The translations under genes and the position numbers were made by a program. From Azotosporobacter soli (lineage in GTDB: Bacteria > Bacillota > Negativicutes > SG130), in assembly GCF_030542965.1 (NCBI RefSeq), contig NZ_JAUAOA010000009.1:1-64000 (forward strand): DNA of 64,000 bases, in the 5' to 3' direction. Numbering within the stretch: position 1 is the stretch's first letter; every line of letters starts with the position of its first letter. Positions 50,313-62,053 of this stretch are shown in pieces. Under the pieces are notes generated by a model. The model was given only the letters and a program-made list of their open reading frames with translations, did no database searches and was not told where the DNA came from.

Positions 50313-51854
50313 TTATTCCCACTCAATCGTAGAAGGCGGCTTCGACGTAATATCATATACGATTCGATTCACGCCTTTTACTTCATTTACGATGCGACGC
50401 GAAATAGAATCCAGTACGTCATAAGGCATACGAACCCAGTCCGCCGTCATGCCATCATCGCTAGATACAATCCGCAAGCCCACCGTATAAGCGTAGGTCC
50501 GCTCATCGCCCATGACTCCAACGCTCTTGATATCCGGCAAAACAGCAAACGCCTGCCATACTTTACGGTACAGACCCGCCTTTTTGATTTCTTCCTGCAC
50601 AATGACATCTGCATCACGCAAGATTTCAAGACGTTCTTCGGTAATTTCACCAATAATGCGAATTGCAAGTCCCGGCCCCGGAAAAGGCTGACGCCAGACA
50701 ATTTCTTCCGGCAAGCCCAGTTCTTTTGCCAGTGCGCGCACTTCATCTTTGAACAGGTCGCGCAGCGGTTCAACCAATGCAAATTTCATGTCTTCCGGCA
50801 AGCCGCCCACATTATGATGGCTCTTAATCACAGCTGCTGTTTCCGTGCCGCTTTCGATTACATCCGGATACAACGTTCCTTGCACCAGAAAATCAATCTG
50901 TCCGAGTTTTTCCGCTTCTGATTCAAAGACCCGGATAAATTCATCACCGATCAGTTTACGTTTTTGTTCCGGCTCGGTCACACCGCTCAAACGCGTCATG
51001 AAACGTTCGGTAACATTCGCATAGATTAAGTTCAGCTTCACTTCATCGCGGAACGTCTTGACGACTTGTTCCGATTCGCCTTTACGCATGAAGCCATGAT
51101 TGACGTATACGCAAGTCAATTGATCGCCAACCGCGCGATGCACCAAAACCGCCGCAACCGAAGAGTCAATGCCGCCGCTGAGTGCACATAACACTTTTTT
51201 GTCGCCGACCTGCTTGCGGATCGCCGCTACTGCCTGATCGACGAACGACCCCATATCCCAATCGCCGCGACATTTGCAAATGCCGAACAGGAAATTTTTC
51301 AGCATGTCCATTCCAGCCGGCGTATGCACGACTTCGGGATGAAACTGTACGCCGTAGATATTGCGCGCCGTATTGGCCATCGCCGCAACGGGAGTACTGT
51401 CCGTATGAGCATTTACGACAAAACCGGCCGGAGCCGTTTCGATATAATCGCCATGACTCATCCAAACCGGCGTTTCACCGCTGATCCCAGCCAACACATC
51501 TGTGCTGTTATCGATAATCAGCTTCGTGTTCCCGTATTCTCTCGATTCGGCCCGGGCAACAACGCCGCCCAGCAGATTGGCCGTCAACTGCATGCCGTAG
51601 CAAATTCCAAGTACCGGGATGCCAAGTTCAAAGACAGCCGGATCGCATTTCGGCGCCTTTTCAGCATAAACGCTGGAAGGACCGCCAGAAAAGACGATTG
51701 CTTTCGGATTCATAGCCTTTATTTTTTCGATGGACGTGCTGAAGGAGACGATTTCACAATATACACGACATTCCCGAATGCGTCGGGCAATCAGTTGGCT
51801 ATATTGTCCGCCAAAGTCCATTACCAGCACCAATTCGTGGTGTTTGTTTTCCAT
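50313..51854 (-). CDS. guaA: GMP synthase (glutamine-hydrolysing)
   Basis: A 513-residue two-domain enzyme converting XMP to GMP. The glutaminase domain (about 1-195) has Cys in [13 protein letters not shown] (near 85) and [12 protein letters not shown]. The synthetase PP-loop is [18 protein letters not shown] (near 225). The C-terminal dimer domain has [13 protein letters not shown] and ends PPSTIEWE, which is invariant in the family. No purine riboswitch precedes it. Confidence 0.97.
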   Translation of the reverse strand: MENKHHELVLVMDFGGQYSQLIARRIRECRVYCEIVSFSTSIEKIKAMNPKAIVFSGGPSSVYAEKAPKCDPAVFELGIPVLGICYGMQLTANLLGGVVARAESREYGNTKLIIDNSTDVLAGISGETPVWMSHGDYIETAPAGFVVNAHTDSTPVAAMANTARNIYGVQFHPEVVHTPAGMDMLKNFLFGICKCRGDWDMGSFVDQAVAAIRKQVGDKKVLCALSGGIDSSVAAVLVHRAVGDQLTCVYVNHGFMRKGESEQVVKTFRDEVKLNLIYANVTERFMTRLSGVTEPEQKRKLIGDEFIRVFESEAEKLGQIDFLVQGTLYPDVIESGTETAAVIKSHHNVGGLPEDMKFALVEPLRDLFKDEVRALAKELGLPEEIVWRQPFPGPGLAIRIIGEITEERLEILRDADVIVQEEIKKAGLYRKVWQAFAVLPDIKSVGVMGDERTYAYTVGLRIVSSDDGMTADWVRMPYDVLDSISRRIVNEVKGVNRIVYDITSKPPSTIEWE

Positions 51855-51904
51855 AGCTGAACATTCCCTCCTCGCTTATTAGTTCACAATGATATCATAC
51901 CTTG

Positions 51905-52726
51905 TTACGGATTGTAAATCCCCTTCAACAGGGTTTCTTTGCGCAAACCGGCACACTCACAGCTACGCTCCTCTTTCATATTGCGTATCGTATCGATGAT
52001 AATTCGACTGATCATCGGCGCATCGTTATAAAAAATGTCCTTTAAATCTTCGTGCGACCAGTCTTTAACCAAGCCTTCTCCATAATTGACGACAAAATAC
52101 AGGCCCGCAATGCAGGCGCCAATTTCGCGCGCCAAATACACTTCCGGACAAAGGCTTTGCCCAATGATATCAGCGTGACCTTTCAACATCGCCACTTCCG
52201 CCGGGCTTTCAAAATGCCGCCCGTCGGTGACGGCATAAGTACCGCGCCGGAAAATGCGTCCGGAAAAATGACTGGCCGTCCGCGTCAGTAGTTCTTCTCG
52301 CAGTTCAGCGCACAGAGGATCACGCATGACGAGCAGATAGCGGCCTTCCAATTCGACATCCTTGCGCACCGACAAATCCAGATAGTCATCCGGGATCATG
52401 AAATCACGTATATCAAGCAGATGGTTAGCCGTTCCAACGCCGCCTTCCGTCAAAATTCGCTTTACGCCAGCTTCGCGAAACACCCAGAAAATTTGACGCG
52501 AAGCATCCGCACGGCTTGTCCCCTGGCGCCAGCCATGCATCTTGCAAGTCAGAACATTGCGACCATCGATGCTAAACAAACGAAAGGAAGGACTCTTGCC
52601 ATAAGGAGTTTCAAACTGCAATCCATCTTCAATAATTGACACGCCAGAATCGTTTGCCCCTAACGGAAAATCGCTCGATAAAGTGCCAGAACCGCCAACG
52701 ACGGCAAATTGAGCCTGTGGAATCAT
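51905..52726 (-). CDS. MTAP/PNP-family purine nucleoside phosphorylase
   Basis: A 273-residue phosphorylase of the methylthioadenosine/purine-nucleoside group. It has FAVVGGSGTLSSDF at the N-terminus, LTEGGVGTANHLL and VTDGRHFESPAEVAMLKGHADIIGQSLCPEVYLAREIG (family signature read in pieces). It is 12 bases downstream of mqnC and co-directional with mqnC-mqnA-mqnE, while no mqnB (futalosine hydrolase) is seen, so it may remove the base from aminodeoxyfutalosine. An ordinary MTA phosphorylase is the alternative. Confidence 0.85.
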   Translation of the reverse strand: MIPQAQFAVVGGSGTLSSDFPLGANDSGVSIIEDGLQFETPYGKSPSFRLFSIDGRNVLTCKMHGWRQGTSRADASRQIFWVFREAGVKRILTEGGVGTANHLLDIRDFMIPDDYLDLSVRKDVELEGRYLLVMRDPLCAELREELLTRTASHFSGRIFRRGTYAVTDGRHFESPAEVAMLKGHADIIGQSLCPEVYLAREIGACIAGLYFVVNYGEGLVKDWSHEDLKDIFYNDAPMISRIIIDTIRNMKEERSCECAGLRKETLLKGIYNP

Positions 52727-52738
52727 GAAAGTTCCTCC

Positions 52739-53773
52739 TCAACAATCAAAACTTTTTATAATGCGATATTCCGTATCACGCTGAGCCGGTATTTTTCCAG
52801 CGCTGCGAATTAACGAAACCATATGATCTATCGACATTTGATAAGCCGTACCGGCTGCCCGTACTACATTTTCTTCCAGCATAATACTACCTAGGTCATT
52901 GGCGCCAAACGCCAGCGTTAGTTGTCCCACTTGCTGCCCTTGCGTCACCCACGATCCTTGGATATGTTTGATGTTATCCATATACAATCGACTGAGTGAC
53001 AGCGTTCGCAGATAATCCCAGCTAGAAATCTTTTCGCCGCCCATTTCCGTATTACCCGGTTGGTACGACCAAGTGATGAAAGCCCTGAATCCGCCGGTTT
53101 TATCCTGCAAATCCCGTATCTTTCGAAAATGCGCCACTCTGTGCTCCGCCGTTTCGCCCATGCCAATCACCATTGTCGCAGTTGTTTCCAGGCCAACCGC
53201 ATGTGCTGTTTCCATAACTTCCAACCACTGATCCGCACTGATCTTTTTCGGGCTGACTCTCTGCCGGACTTCATCCACCAAAATTTCCGCACCGCCTCCC
53301 GGCAGGGAGTCAAGCCCAGCCGTTTTCAAGGCTTGCAGCACTTTTTTCACCCCTAGTCCGGATTGGTGCGCCATATGAAGCACTTCAGCCGGGGAAAAGG
53401 AATGAATCGCGATTGGGAAATTCGTCTTGATATAAGTCAGCAAATCCAGATAATAATTGAAATTCAGTCCTGGATGCAAGCCGCCCTGCAGCATGACCTG
53501 CGTCCCTCCGGCTGCAATCGTCTCCTGCAACTTTTCTTTCAATACCTGCTGCGGCAAAACATAAGCGTCTGCCTGTCCTTCGCGCCGATAAAATGCGCAA
53601 AAGCGGCATTCGCTTGTGCAGATATTCGTATAATTAATATTGCGATCCACCACGAAAGTCACTTGGCGCTCAGGATGCAGTTCTCGTCTCATTTGATCCG
53701 CCAAACGGCCAAGTTCAACGAGATCGCCTTTTTTAAATTGTTCTAATGCTTGTTCATCCGACATTCTCTTCAT
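52739..53773 (-). CDS. mqnC: Cyclic dehypoxanthinyl futalosine synthase
   Basis: A 344-residue radical SAM enzyme of the futalosine pathway, which cyclises dehypoxanthine futalosine. The cluster motif is CTSECRFCAFYR (near residue 53). LPGGGAEIL and YQPGNTEMGG are typical. ATG 53773 lies 5 bases after the mqnA stop; the SD AGGTG sits inside the end of mqnA. An in-frame GTG at 53782 and ATG at 53764 are alternatives. Confidence 0.93.
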   Translation of the reverse strand: MKRMSDEQALEQFKKGDLVELGRLADQMRRELHPERQVTFVVDRNINYTNICTSECRFCAFYRREGQADAYVLPQQVLKEKLQETIAAGGTQVMLQGGLHPGLNFNYYLDLLTYIKTNFPIAIHSFSPAEVLHMAHQSGLGVKKVLQALKTAGLDSLPGGGAEILVDEVRQRVSPKKISADQWLEVMETAHAVGLETTATMVIGMGETAEHRVAHFRKIRDLQDKTGGFRAFITWSYQPGNTEMGGEKISSWDYLRTLSLSRLYMDNIKHIQGSWVTQGQQVGQLTLAFGANDLGSIMLEENVVRAAGTAYQMSIDHMVSLIRSAGKIPAQRDTEYRIIKSFDC

Positions 53774-53778
53774 ATCTT

Positions 53779-54615
53779 TCACACCTGTGCAAATTGAATT
53801 TTTGGTACTCGATCAATCAAATTTAACTCGTTTGCCATTTGATAATACGTTAACAACGCCGCTTGATGCTCGTCCGTCAGTTTATAGTTAAGCAGACCGA
53901 TATATTCAACGATTTGCTCTATTGAAAAATCTTTCTGCCCTTGCAAAGACGCAGCGGCCGCACTTAGGTTCTGCAAACCGTAAGCAAATCCGCCGTGAAT
54001 GCACTTTGCAATTCGCCGTATCATCTCCGGCTGCGCCAATGCGAAATCACGATTGACGACCCAAACTGCATACACCATCATCAAACCGGTCAGCTTTTTC
54101 CACTCAGCGCCGATATCATAATAATAAAGCTCCGCCGATCGGTGATAGTAAGCATGCAGTGCATCATCGCCAATCAGCAGTACCGCCTCCGCAGTATCGA
54201 GCACACCTTCCGCAAGACCTTGCGCGCTGATAAAATAATCCGGCGTCGCCCGATACGCCTGGTGCAAAATGATCTTCAACAGACAATGCGACGTAGCCGA
54301 TTTGGCTGTCAGCGCGATTCGACTTTGGCAAAGTTCGTCAATGGGACGCTTCGCCACTAACAAGATACTTTTTAACGCACCCGCTGCGCTGATTGAGACA
54401 TCCGGCAGCAACAACAAATTTTCACTTTTGCGTGCGTAAATAATTGAGGATACCGGACTCGCCTCGAGCCGTTCTTCAACGACAGCCTGATTCAATTCGG
54501 CCGGAGTCGCCCGTACAATTTCAAGCCCATCCGCATAAGCGTCGCAGTTCCAGGCATAGCTAAGCGGCAGACAGTTGATAAAATCAATGTGCCCCACTCT
54601 TGGTCTCTGTATCAT
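53779..54615 (-). CDS. mqnA: Chorismate dehydratase
   Basis: A 278-residue periplasmic-binding-protein-fold enzyme that dehydrates chorismate to 3-enolpyruvylbenzoate, the entry to futalosine menaquinone synthesis. It has VGHIDFINCLPLSYAW at the start, SSIIYARKSENLLLLPDVSIS near 55-75 and LIGDDAL near 150. ATG 54615 overlaps the mqnE stop (ATGA) and has GGTGGAG upstream. Confidence 0.93.
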   Translation of the reverse strand: MIQRPRVGHIDFINCLPLSYAWNCDAYADGLEIVRATPAELNQAVVEERLEASPVSSIIYARKSENLLLLPDVSISAAGALKSILLVAKRPIDELCQSRIALTAKSATSHCLLKIILHQAYRATPDYFISAQGLAEGVLDTAEAVLLIGDDALHAYYHRSAELYYYDIGAEWKKLTGLMMVYAVWVVNRDFALAQPEMIRRIAKCIHGGFAYGLQNLSAAAASLQGQKDFSIEQIVEYIGLLNYKLTDEHQAALLTYYQMANELNLIDRVPKIQFAQV

Positions 54616-55721
54616 TTCTCCACCACTCCATCCTCGCATCCGACCGGCTGATAAAAGGTGTCGCGTTCTACCGGCTGATAACCGGTCTCTTGAATCAGCG
54701 CTACCAGCTCTGCTTTGCCGATTCCAGAACCAGTCTTAGCGCCGGCCGCATGAATGATTCGTTCTTCCTGCACGGTCCCGTCTAGGTCATCCACGCCAAA
54801 AGCCAATGACAATTGGGCTAACGGCAATGTCAGCATCATCCAAAAAGCCTTGATATGGTCAAAATTATCAAGCACCAGACGGGCAAGCGCAATCATTTTC
54901 ATATCTTCCCATGCGCTGACGCGTTTTAAATGGGAAAGCGCCGTATTTTCCGGATGAAAAGGAAACGAAACAAACGCTTGAAAGCCCCCAGTACGATCCT
55001 GAATTTCACGTAGGGTAATCAAATGACGGATACGCTGCTCTATCGTTTCCACATGCCCATAAAGCATCGTCGCATTCGTCGGCAAACCTAAACTGTGCGC
55101 CGTTTCCATAACTTCAATCCATTCCTGACTGGTTGCCTTATGTGGACAGATAATTTTCCGGATTTCATCATCGAGAATTTCCGCACCACCGCCAGGCAAC
55201 GAATCGAGGCCGGCATATTTAAGCCGCGCCAGGACTTCACGAATCGTCAGGCCTGAAATAGAGGAAAAATGCACAATTTCAACCGGAGTAAACGCTTTGA
55301 GGTGTACATCCGGCATACGCCGTTTAATCTGACGAATCACTTCTTCATAAAAGGAAAAAGGCTTCTCCGGGTGCAAGGAACTTACCATATGCATTTCCGT
55401 AAGCCCTGTTACATTGAGCATCGTTTCCGTCAACAACTCGTCGACATCCTCAATGTCCATCGCATATGCCGTTTCGTCATTTTTTCCGCAGGCAAACGCA
55501 CAAAGCGGGCAACCCGCCGCACAAATATTACTCAAATTAAGATGACGATTCACATTGTAAAAAACCCGATTGCCTGATTTTCGTTCTTTAGCCATGCGCG
55601 CCGCTTCGGCAACTTCCAACAAATCTTCATGGTGGTACAACGCCAGCGCATCTTCAAACGAGAGTCGTCTCCCGTTTTTCGCTTTATCCATTACTGATTC
55701 TGTGTTTTTCATAACCTTCAT
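54612..55721 (-). CDS. mqnE: Aminodeoxyfutalosine synthase
   Basis: A 369-residue radical SAM enzyme joining 3-enolpyruvylbenzoate to SAM-derived adenosyl. The motif CAAGCPLCAFACG (near residue 70) holds the cluster Cys residues; LPGGGAEILDDEIR and FPFHPENTAL are shared with MqnC, its paralogue in the same operon. ATG 55721 follows GGAG by 4 bases; a frame open to 55817 would add 32 residues with no SD. It is the first gene of the mqnE-A-C-phosphorylase cluster. Confidence 0.93.
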   Translation of the reverse strand: MKVMKNTESVMDKAKNGRRLSFEDALALYHHEDLLEVAEAARMAKERKSGNRVFYNVNRHLNLSNICAAGCPLCAFACGKNDETAYAMDIEDVDELLTETMLNVTGLTEMHMVSSLHPEKPFSFYEEVIRQIKRRMPDVHLKAFTPVEIVHFSSISGLTIREVLARLKYAGLDSLPGGGAEILDDEIRKIICPHKATSQEWIEVMETAHSLGLPTNATMLYGHVETIEQRIRHLITLREIQDRTGGFQAFVSFPFHPENTALSHLKRVSAWEDMKMIALARLVLDNFDHIKAFWMMLTLPLAQLSLAFGVDDLDGTVQEERIIHAAGAKTGSGIGKAELVALIQETGYQPVERDTFYQPVGCEDGVVEK

Positions 55722-55904
55722 CGCACTCCATTTAACATTAAAAATCCGTGTTTTTGCAACTTCATTCCCTGCAAAAAAACACGTTCGCGTCGTTAACAAA
55801 AAACATCTACAATGCAATCTTTAAGATTTCGCCGCCTATTGGCAAAACCCTTTCCCCAATGCAAAAAAGTCGCAATCAAGCGATTGCCACTTTTAATTGC
55901 ACTT

Positions 55905-56552
55905 TCAGACCGATTCTTTTTTTACCGACTTAATCCACTGCAAAAACGGTTGCCGTTCGACAAGTTTGCGAAGCAGCCAATTGGAGATGCTATAAGCAAC
56001 ACGCAGCGTCAGTACAAGACAGCCTGCGGTAATCCAACCACTCCACGAACTACGTCTGATTTCGCCTGGAATTACAATCCCGGCGACAACCACTACGATT
56101 ACCGATGCCGCCAGAAACGGAACCCCCGTTTGCAGCAGGGCAAAACCGATTCGGTTATAGCAAAAAGCCGTAAACACTCGACGGCGTTCCTTCAATTGCT
56201 CCAGTATCCATTCCGCAAGGTCCTGCCCCCAAGACTCCTTGCCGCTCAAGCGCAACAAGCCGCCCGCCGGCATAAAATTATGCAATTCCAGCACCAACAT
56301 TTTCCCCTCCGTAAAGGTAGCTGCAATCACTAAGCTAGCGAATGGTTGTTCAAGACGATCACAAGCCGCTTGTAAATCAGGAAATTCCTCCACTTCTCGC
56401 CCGTCCTGCAACACCTCTTTGCCACACCCAACGGCAAAACTAATCGTTTCAGCGCCTTCTTGCACAAGGCGCTGTTGCAAAAGTTCCAGGCAAGCACGAT
56501 CCAAAGCGCACGCGCTAACTTTTTTTTCATAAACAAACTCGGTCTCTCCCAT
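55905..56552 (-). CDS. Unknown protein with two C-terminal membrane segments, 215 aa
   Basis: The N-terminal 120 residues are soluble (possible alpha/beta sensor-like domain), followed by two membrane helices near 138-158 and 168-188 and a basic tail. I recognise no family. GGAG lies 6 bases before the ATG. It is upstream of mqnE with about 180 bases between, and the spacer holds no clear terminator, so a link to the menaquinone genes is possible but unproven. Confidence 0.7.
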   Translation of the reverse strand: MGETEFVYEKKVSACALDRACLELLQQRLVQEGAETISFAVGCGKEVLQDGREVEEFPDLQAACDRLEQPFASLVIAATFTEGKMLVLELHNFMPAGGLLRLSGKESWGQDLAEWILEQLKERRRVFTAFCYNRIGFALLQTGVPFLAASVIVVVVAGIVIPGEIRRSSWSGWITAGCLVLTLRVAYSISNWLLRKLVERQPFLQWIKSVKKESV

Positions 56553-56685
56553 CTTCTACTCCTCTCATACTCCTCCGTTCCTTCATCTGAAACTATATTC
56601 GCGGCGCAAAGAAAAACCCCTGCTATACTTGCCGTTTTTTGTCGCTTTTTGCGTTTGATTTTTTCACTTTACTGCCACTACAAAA

Positions 56686-56729
56686 GAAGAGACCTTGCAA
56701 AAGTCTTTAAACTCTTACAAGATCTCTTC
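56686..56729 (-). terminator. Terminator of groESL
   Basis: A 19-bp stem (56686-56704 and 56711-56729), three pairs being G-U in RNA, followed on the minus strand by UUUUGU. Confidence 0.75.
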
Positions 56730-56781
56730 AAGCACTTTCGAAGCGCTGTTTTTCACTTTCCAGTGAAGAAAAGGGGGATGA

Positions 56782-58419
<1,638 letters not shown>

Positions 58420-58457
58420 TTATAAAAACCTCCTAAAAATTATCCGTTTCCGTTCTA

Positions 58458-58757
<300 letters not shown>

Positions 58758-58783
58758 TTACGATATGGTTTCAGTTTGCGTTG

Positions 58784-58810
58784 TTAGCACTCTCCGGTCA
58801 AGAGTGCTAA
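58784..58810. promoter_or_regulatory. CIRCE operator (HrcA binding site)
   Basis: TTAGCACTC, 9 bases, GAGTGCTAA: an exact match to the CIRCE consensus. It lies between the promoter and groES, so HrcA should repress groESL until heat or misfolded protein titrates GroEL. Confidence 0.98.
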
Positions 58811-58821
58811 CCACATTTCCT

Positions 58822-58850
58822 ATGATATATAATTCATCGCTAAAAAGCAA
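58822..58850 (-). promoter_or_regulatory. Promoter of groESL
   Basis: Minus-strand TTGCTT (58850-58845), 17 bases, TATCAT (58827-58822), with CIRCE beginning 11 bases downstream. Confidence 0.65.
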
Positions 58851-58917
58851 GACCTGCAATAAAAAAATCCGGCCATTTTTTGCCTTTTCAGACAATGCAC
58901 CGGATTTCGTCCGCTTT

Positions 58918-59505
58918 TTAACGCTTGTTTCGTTTTGTTGCGGCTGCCACAATTGACTGTGCCACTTCTTTGATCGAAAGTCGTTTTGCCATGCTGTATT
59001 GCTGCATCTTGCGATAAGCTTCGCTTTCATTAAGCCCATGCGCGTCCATAAGAATTCCCTTTGCACGATCGAGCAGTTTTCGCGTTTCAAGCGTTCCTTT
59101 TATATTTTCCAATTCCTGCTCTAATTCATTAAATTCGCGAAACCGAGAAATTGCAATTTCAATCGCCGGAAACAAATTTACTTCTTTAACCGGTTTTACC
59201 AAATAAGCCAGAACACCGGATTCTTTTGCTTTGTCGACAATTTCTTTCTGACTGAATGCTGTCAGCAGTAACACCGGTGCAATTTTTTCTTGTGAAATGA
59301 TCGTCGCTGCCGCAATGCCATCCATTTCAGGCATTTTGATATCCATAATGACCAAATCTGGTTGATGACGCCTGGCCATTTCAACTGCTTTAGCGCCATC
59401 CGTCGCTTCAGCAACTACCGAATGCCCTGCTTCTTCTAAAATTTCCCGCAAATCCATGCGAATAATCGATTCATTGTCAGCAATAACAATACGCAGTTTT
59501 TCCAT
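58918..59505 (-). CDS. ANTAR-domain response regulator (antiterminator)
   Basis: A 195-residue regulator. The receiver (1-120) has IADNES, phospho-Asp in LVIMDIKMPEMDG (near 54) and Lys in YLVKPVKE. The C-terminal ANTAR domain (about 135-190) has RKLLDRAKGILMDAHGLNE, SEAYRKMQQYSM and SIKEVAQSIV. ANTAR proteins bind paired hexaloop hairpins in mRNA leaders and prevent termination. ATG 59505 has GGAAGGGG 7 bases upstream; the kinase stop overlaps the preceding in-frame ATG (TAATG). Confidence 0.93.
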   Translation of the reverse strand: MEKLRIVIADNESIIRMDLREILEEAGHSVVAEATDGAKAVEMARRHQPDLVIMDIKMPEMDGIAAATIISQEKIAPVLLLTAFSQKEIVDKAKESGVLAYLVKPVKEVNLFPAIEIAISRFREFNELEQELENIKGTLETRKLLDRAKGILMDAHGLNESEAYRKMQQYSMAKRLSIKEVAQSIVAAATKRNKR

Positions 59506-59507
59506 CA

Positions 59508-60929
59508 TTATGCCCCTTCCTCTGTGCTGCGGGAAATCGTTATGCACGCACTGGTTCCATTTTGGTTAAAAAATTCAAATTTTCCACCCAAATCACTTTC
59601 AACTAAGGTACGAACAATTTGCAATCCAAGACTATTGCTGCTTTGCAACGTGAAATCGTCCGGCAGACCGATTCCATCATCATAAATGCGAATGCAATAT
59701 TGTTCAGGCTGCGCCACCACATCAACACCGATTGTACCTTCGTGGCGACCTGGAAAAGCATGTTCAATCGAATTTTGGATCAATTCATTAATCACCAGCG
59801 CCAAATTGCTGGCCTGCTCCGATGGTAGAATGACCGTTTCGCCATTAAATACCGTATGCAGAGTAAATCCAGGTTCCAGCATATTTTGCATGACCAAATC
59901 CAAAATGTTCTTGGCCACTTCCATTACGTCAATCACTTCAGCATCCTGCTGCGATAAAAATTCATGTACCACCGATATGCTTAAAATACGATTCACACTT
60001 TCTCGAAGAGCCGCCTTGACCTCTGGCGAATGAGTTCGCCGAGCCTGCAAGCGTAAAAGACTGGCAATTGTTTGTAGATTATTCTTCACCCGATGATGGA
60101 TTTCCTGTATGACCGCTGACTTTATCAGTAATTCCCGTTCTTTTTTTTTCAATTCCGTGCGATCCGTTACAATCAGGATTGCCCGTCGCACTTCATTTTC
60201 ACGCAAAATAGGAATGGCTCGTTGCGTAATAACGAGCGGTCCAACTGCCAATTCCGCCTCATAGACTTCACGATTATTAACTGCTTTCTGCAGTAACCGC
60301 ATATGAAGCTGCCGTTCGTAGATTCGTCGGCCCACTACATTACCCACACCAAGCACCTTGTACAAACTGTCGGCTGCAGAATTAGCAAAAATGACTTTCC
60401 CTTCCGCACTGACCAAGATGACGCCATCACTGGCAGTGAGAGAACGGTACAAAGTAGAACTGGCGGCTATGCCTACCGCCGCCAACAGCCAATACGCCGT
60501 TTCAATTAACAATTCATGGCCTTCTGCGCGCGCTTCATCAAGCGTCGTCTCAAAACTGACGACTGCTATCAGCGCCCCCGCAGCATCACGAAGCGGATAG
60601 GTCTGCATTTTCATCAGCATGCCGAGCGCCCATTCACGTTGCCCACTGATGGGTTGGCCGCTGCTCATCGTACGCCAAACCAACGGTTCTTCGCTGCCAT
60701 GCACCACAGTACCCGCCAGATTCGAACGGTGTTGGACAAACGTTGTATGCGGACGAACCTGTGCAGCCACAACGAGCGTCCCGGCTTCAGATCCCTTTAT
60801 ATAAACCGTAACCTGGGAGTGAGCTAAATCGCTGACTAACTCCAAGGCCGCTGCTACGCGATCCAGCACCGCAATCTGAGCCGGCGCCAATAACATTTGC
60901 CGCCGACAAATTTCTCCCGCCGTTTCCAC
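59508..60929 (-). CDS. PdtaS-like sensor histidine kinase (HisKA_2)
   Basis: A 473-residue soluble kinase without membrane segments. The N-terminal GAF-type PdtaS domain (about 1-150) and a PAS domain (about 165-275) precede a HisKA_2 phosphoacceptor (IHHRVKNNLQTIASLLRLQA, His near 293) and an ATPase domain (NELIQNSIEHAFPG; YDDGIGLPDDF; LGLQIVRTLV). It should phosphorylate the adjacent ANTAR regulator, as PdtaS/PdtaR and EutW/EutV pairs do. The start is GTG 60929, 9 bases after GGAG. The signal is unknown. Confidence 0.92.
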   Translation of the reverse strand: METAGEICRRQMLLAPAQIAVLDRVAAALELVSDLAHSQVTVYIKGSEAGTLVVAAQVRPHTTFVQHRSNLAGTVVHGSEEPLVWRTMSSGQPISGQREWALGMLMKMQTYPLRDAAGALIAVVSFETTLDEARAEGHELLIETAYWLLAAVGIAASSTLYRSLTASDGVILVSAEGKVIFANSAADSLYKVLGVGNVVGRRIYERQLHMRLLQKAVNNREVYEAELAVGPLVITQRAIPILRENEVRRAILIVTDRTELKKKERELLIKSAVIQEIHHRVKNNLQTIASLLRLQARRTHSPEVKAALRESVNRILSISVVHEFLSQQDAEVIDVMEVAKNILDLVMQNMLEPGFTLHTVFNGETVILPSEQASNLALVINELIQNSIEHAFPGRHEGTIGVDVVAQPEQYCIRIYDDGIGLPDDFTLQSSNSLGLQIVRTLVESDLGGKFEFFNQNGTSACITISRSTEEGA

Positions 60930-60983
60930 CCGATCACGCTCCTTTTTACCTCACAGAAGAATTATCCTTTATGTTGGTTTTTA

Positions 60984-62024
60984 TCAATCTGCTAAATTTG
61001 CATCGATTAGCTTCAAAGAAGGCACCGCATTTAAATCCAATTCGGCTACCAAGCCTTCTCGGTATTGATAATGCGCTCGACTGGCGATCATCGCCGCATT
61101 ATCTGTACACAAAACAGGTTCCGGATAAAAAAATTCATAACCGCGTTCCCGGCACTCTTCTGCCAATGCTTTTTTCAGAGCCGAATTTGCGGCTACGCCG
61201 CCAGCCAATACCAGCTTCTTGCTTTGACAGATTTCACACGCCTGCATCGCTTTTATTACTAGGACATCAACCACCGCCGATTGAAAACTAGCTGCCACAT
61301 CAGCCGCCACAATTGTTTCACCTTTTTGCATCGCACTGTTCAAATAATTGAGGACTGCCGACTTTAAGCCACTAAAGCTGAAATTCATACTGTTCTTTTG
61401 CGCCAATGCTCTTGGAAAAGCAATCGCTTGTCCATTACCCTCTTTTGCCAAACGGTCAATATGCGGGCCGCCAGGATACGGCAGCTTTAAAACACGCGCA
61501 ACTTTGTCGAACGCTTCTCCTGCCGCATCATCCACAGTTTGCCCAAGCAATGAAAAGGAATTGTAATCTTTTACATGAACAAGCGACGTATGTCCGCCAG
61601 ACACGACAAGCGCGGCAAACGGCGGTTCGAGTTCAGGATGGCTTATAAAGTTGGCAAAAATATGTCCCTCCAGATGATTGACGGCTACCAACGGTTTATC
61701 GCTGGCATACGCCAACGTTTTGGCTGCTGCAACGCCTACCAACAGCGCACCGACCAACCCCGGACCATACGTTACGCCAATCACGTCAATATCCGCCAGT
61801 GTTACGCCCGCTTCCTGCAACGCCTCATCAATCACCGGCAGTACATTTTCAATATGCTTGCGTGACGCAATTTCAGGTACAACGCCGCCATATTTTTGGT
61901 GCAAAGGAATTTGTGATGAAATTACATTGGCAAGCACCTGCCTCCCATTGAGCAGCACGGCTGCCGATGTTTCGTCGCAACTGGTTTCTATCGCCAGCGT
62001 AAGACAGAGTTTTTTTGTCTGCAC
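60984..62024 (-). CDS. tsaD: tRNA t6A threonylcarbamoyltransferase
   Basis: A 346-residue ASKHA enzyme that transfers threonylcarbamoyl to A37 of ANN-decoding tRNAs. It has [15 protein letters not shown] at the start, [10 protein letters not shown] (iron-binding His near 112-116), VSGGHTSLV and [13 protein letters not shown]. The start is GTG 62024 with GGGG 8 bases upstream. It is last in thiL-tsaE-tsaB-rimI-tsaD, though rimI is 29 bases away. Confidence 0.97.
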   Translation of the reverse strand: MQTKKLCLTLAIETSCDETSAAVLLNGRQVLANVISSQIPLHQKYGGVVPEIASRKHIENVLPVIDEALQEAGVTLADIDVIGVTYGPGLVGALLVGVAAAKTLAYASDKPLVAVNHLEGHIFANFISHPELEPPFAALVVSGGHTSLVHVKDYNSFSLLGQTVDDAAGEAFDKVARVLKLPYPGGPHIDRLAKEGNGQAIAFPRALAQKNSMNFSFSGLKSAVLNYLNSAMQKGETIVAADVAASFQSAVVDVLVIKAMQACEICQSKKLVLAGGVAANSALKKALAEECRERGYEFFYPEPVLCTDNAAMIASRAHYQYREGLVAELDLNAVPSLKLIDANLAD

Positions 62025-62053
62025 GCACTTTACCCCCTATTTATCTTATTGAC

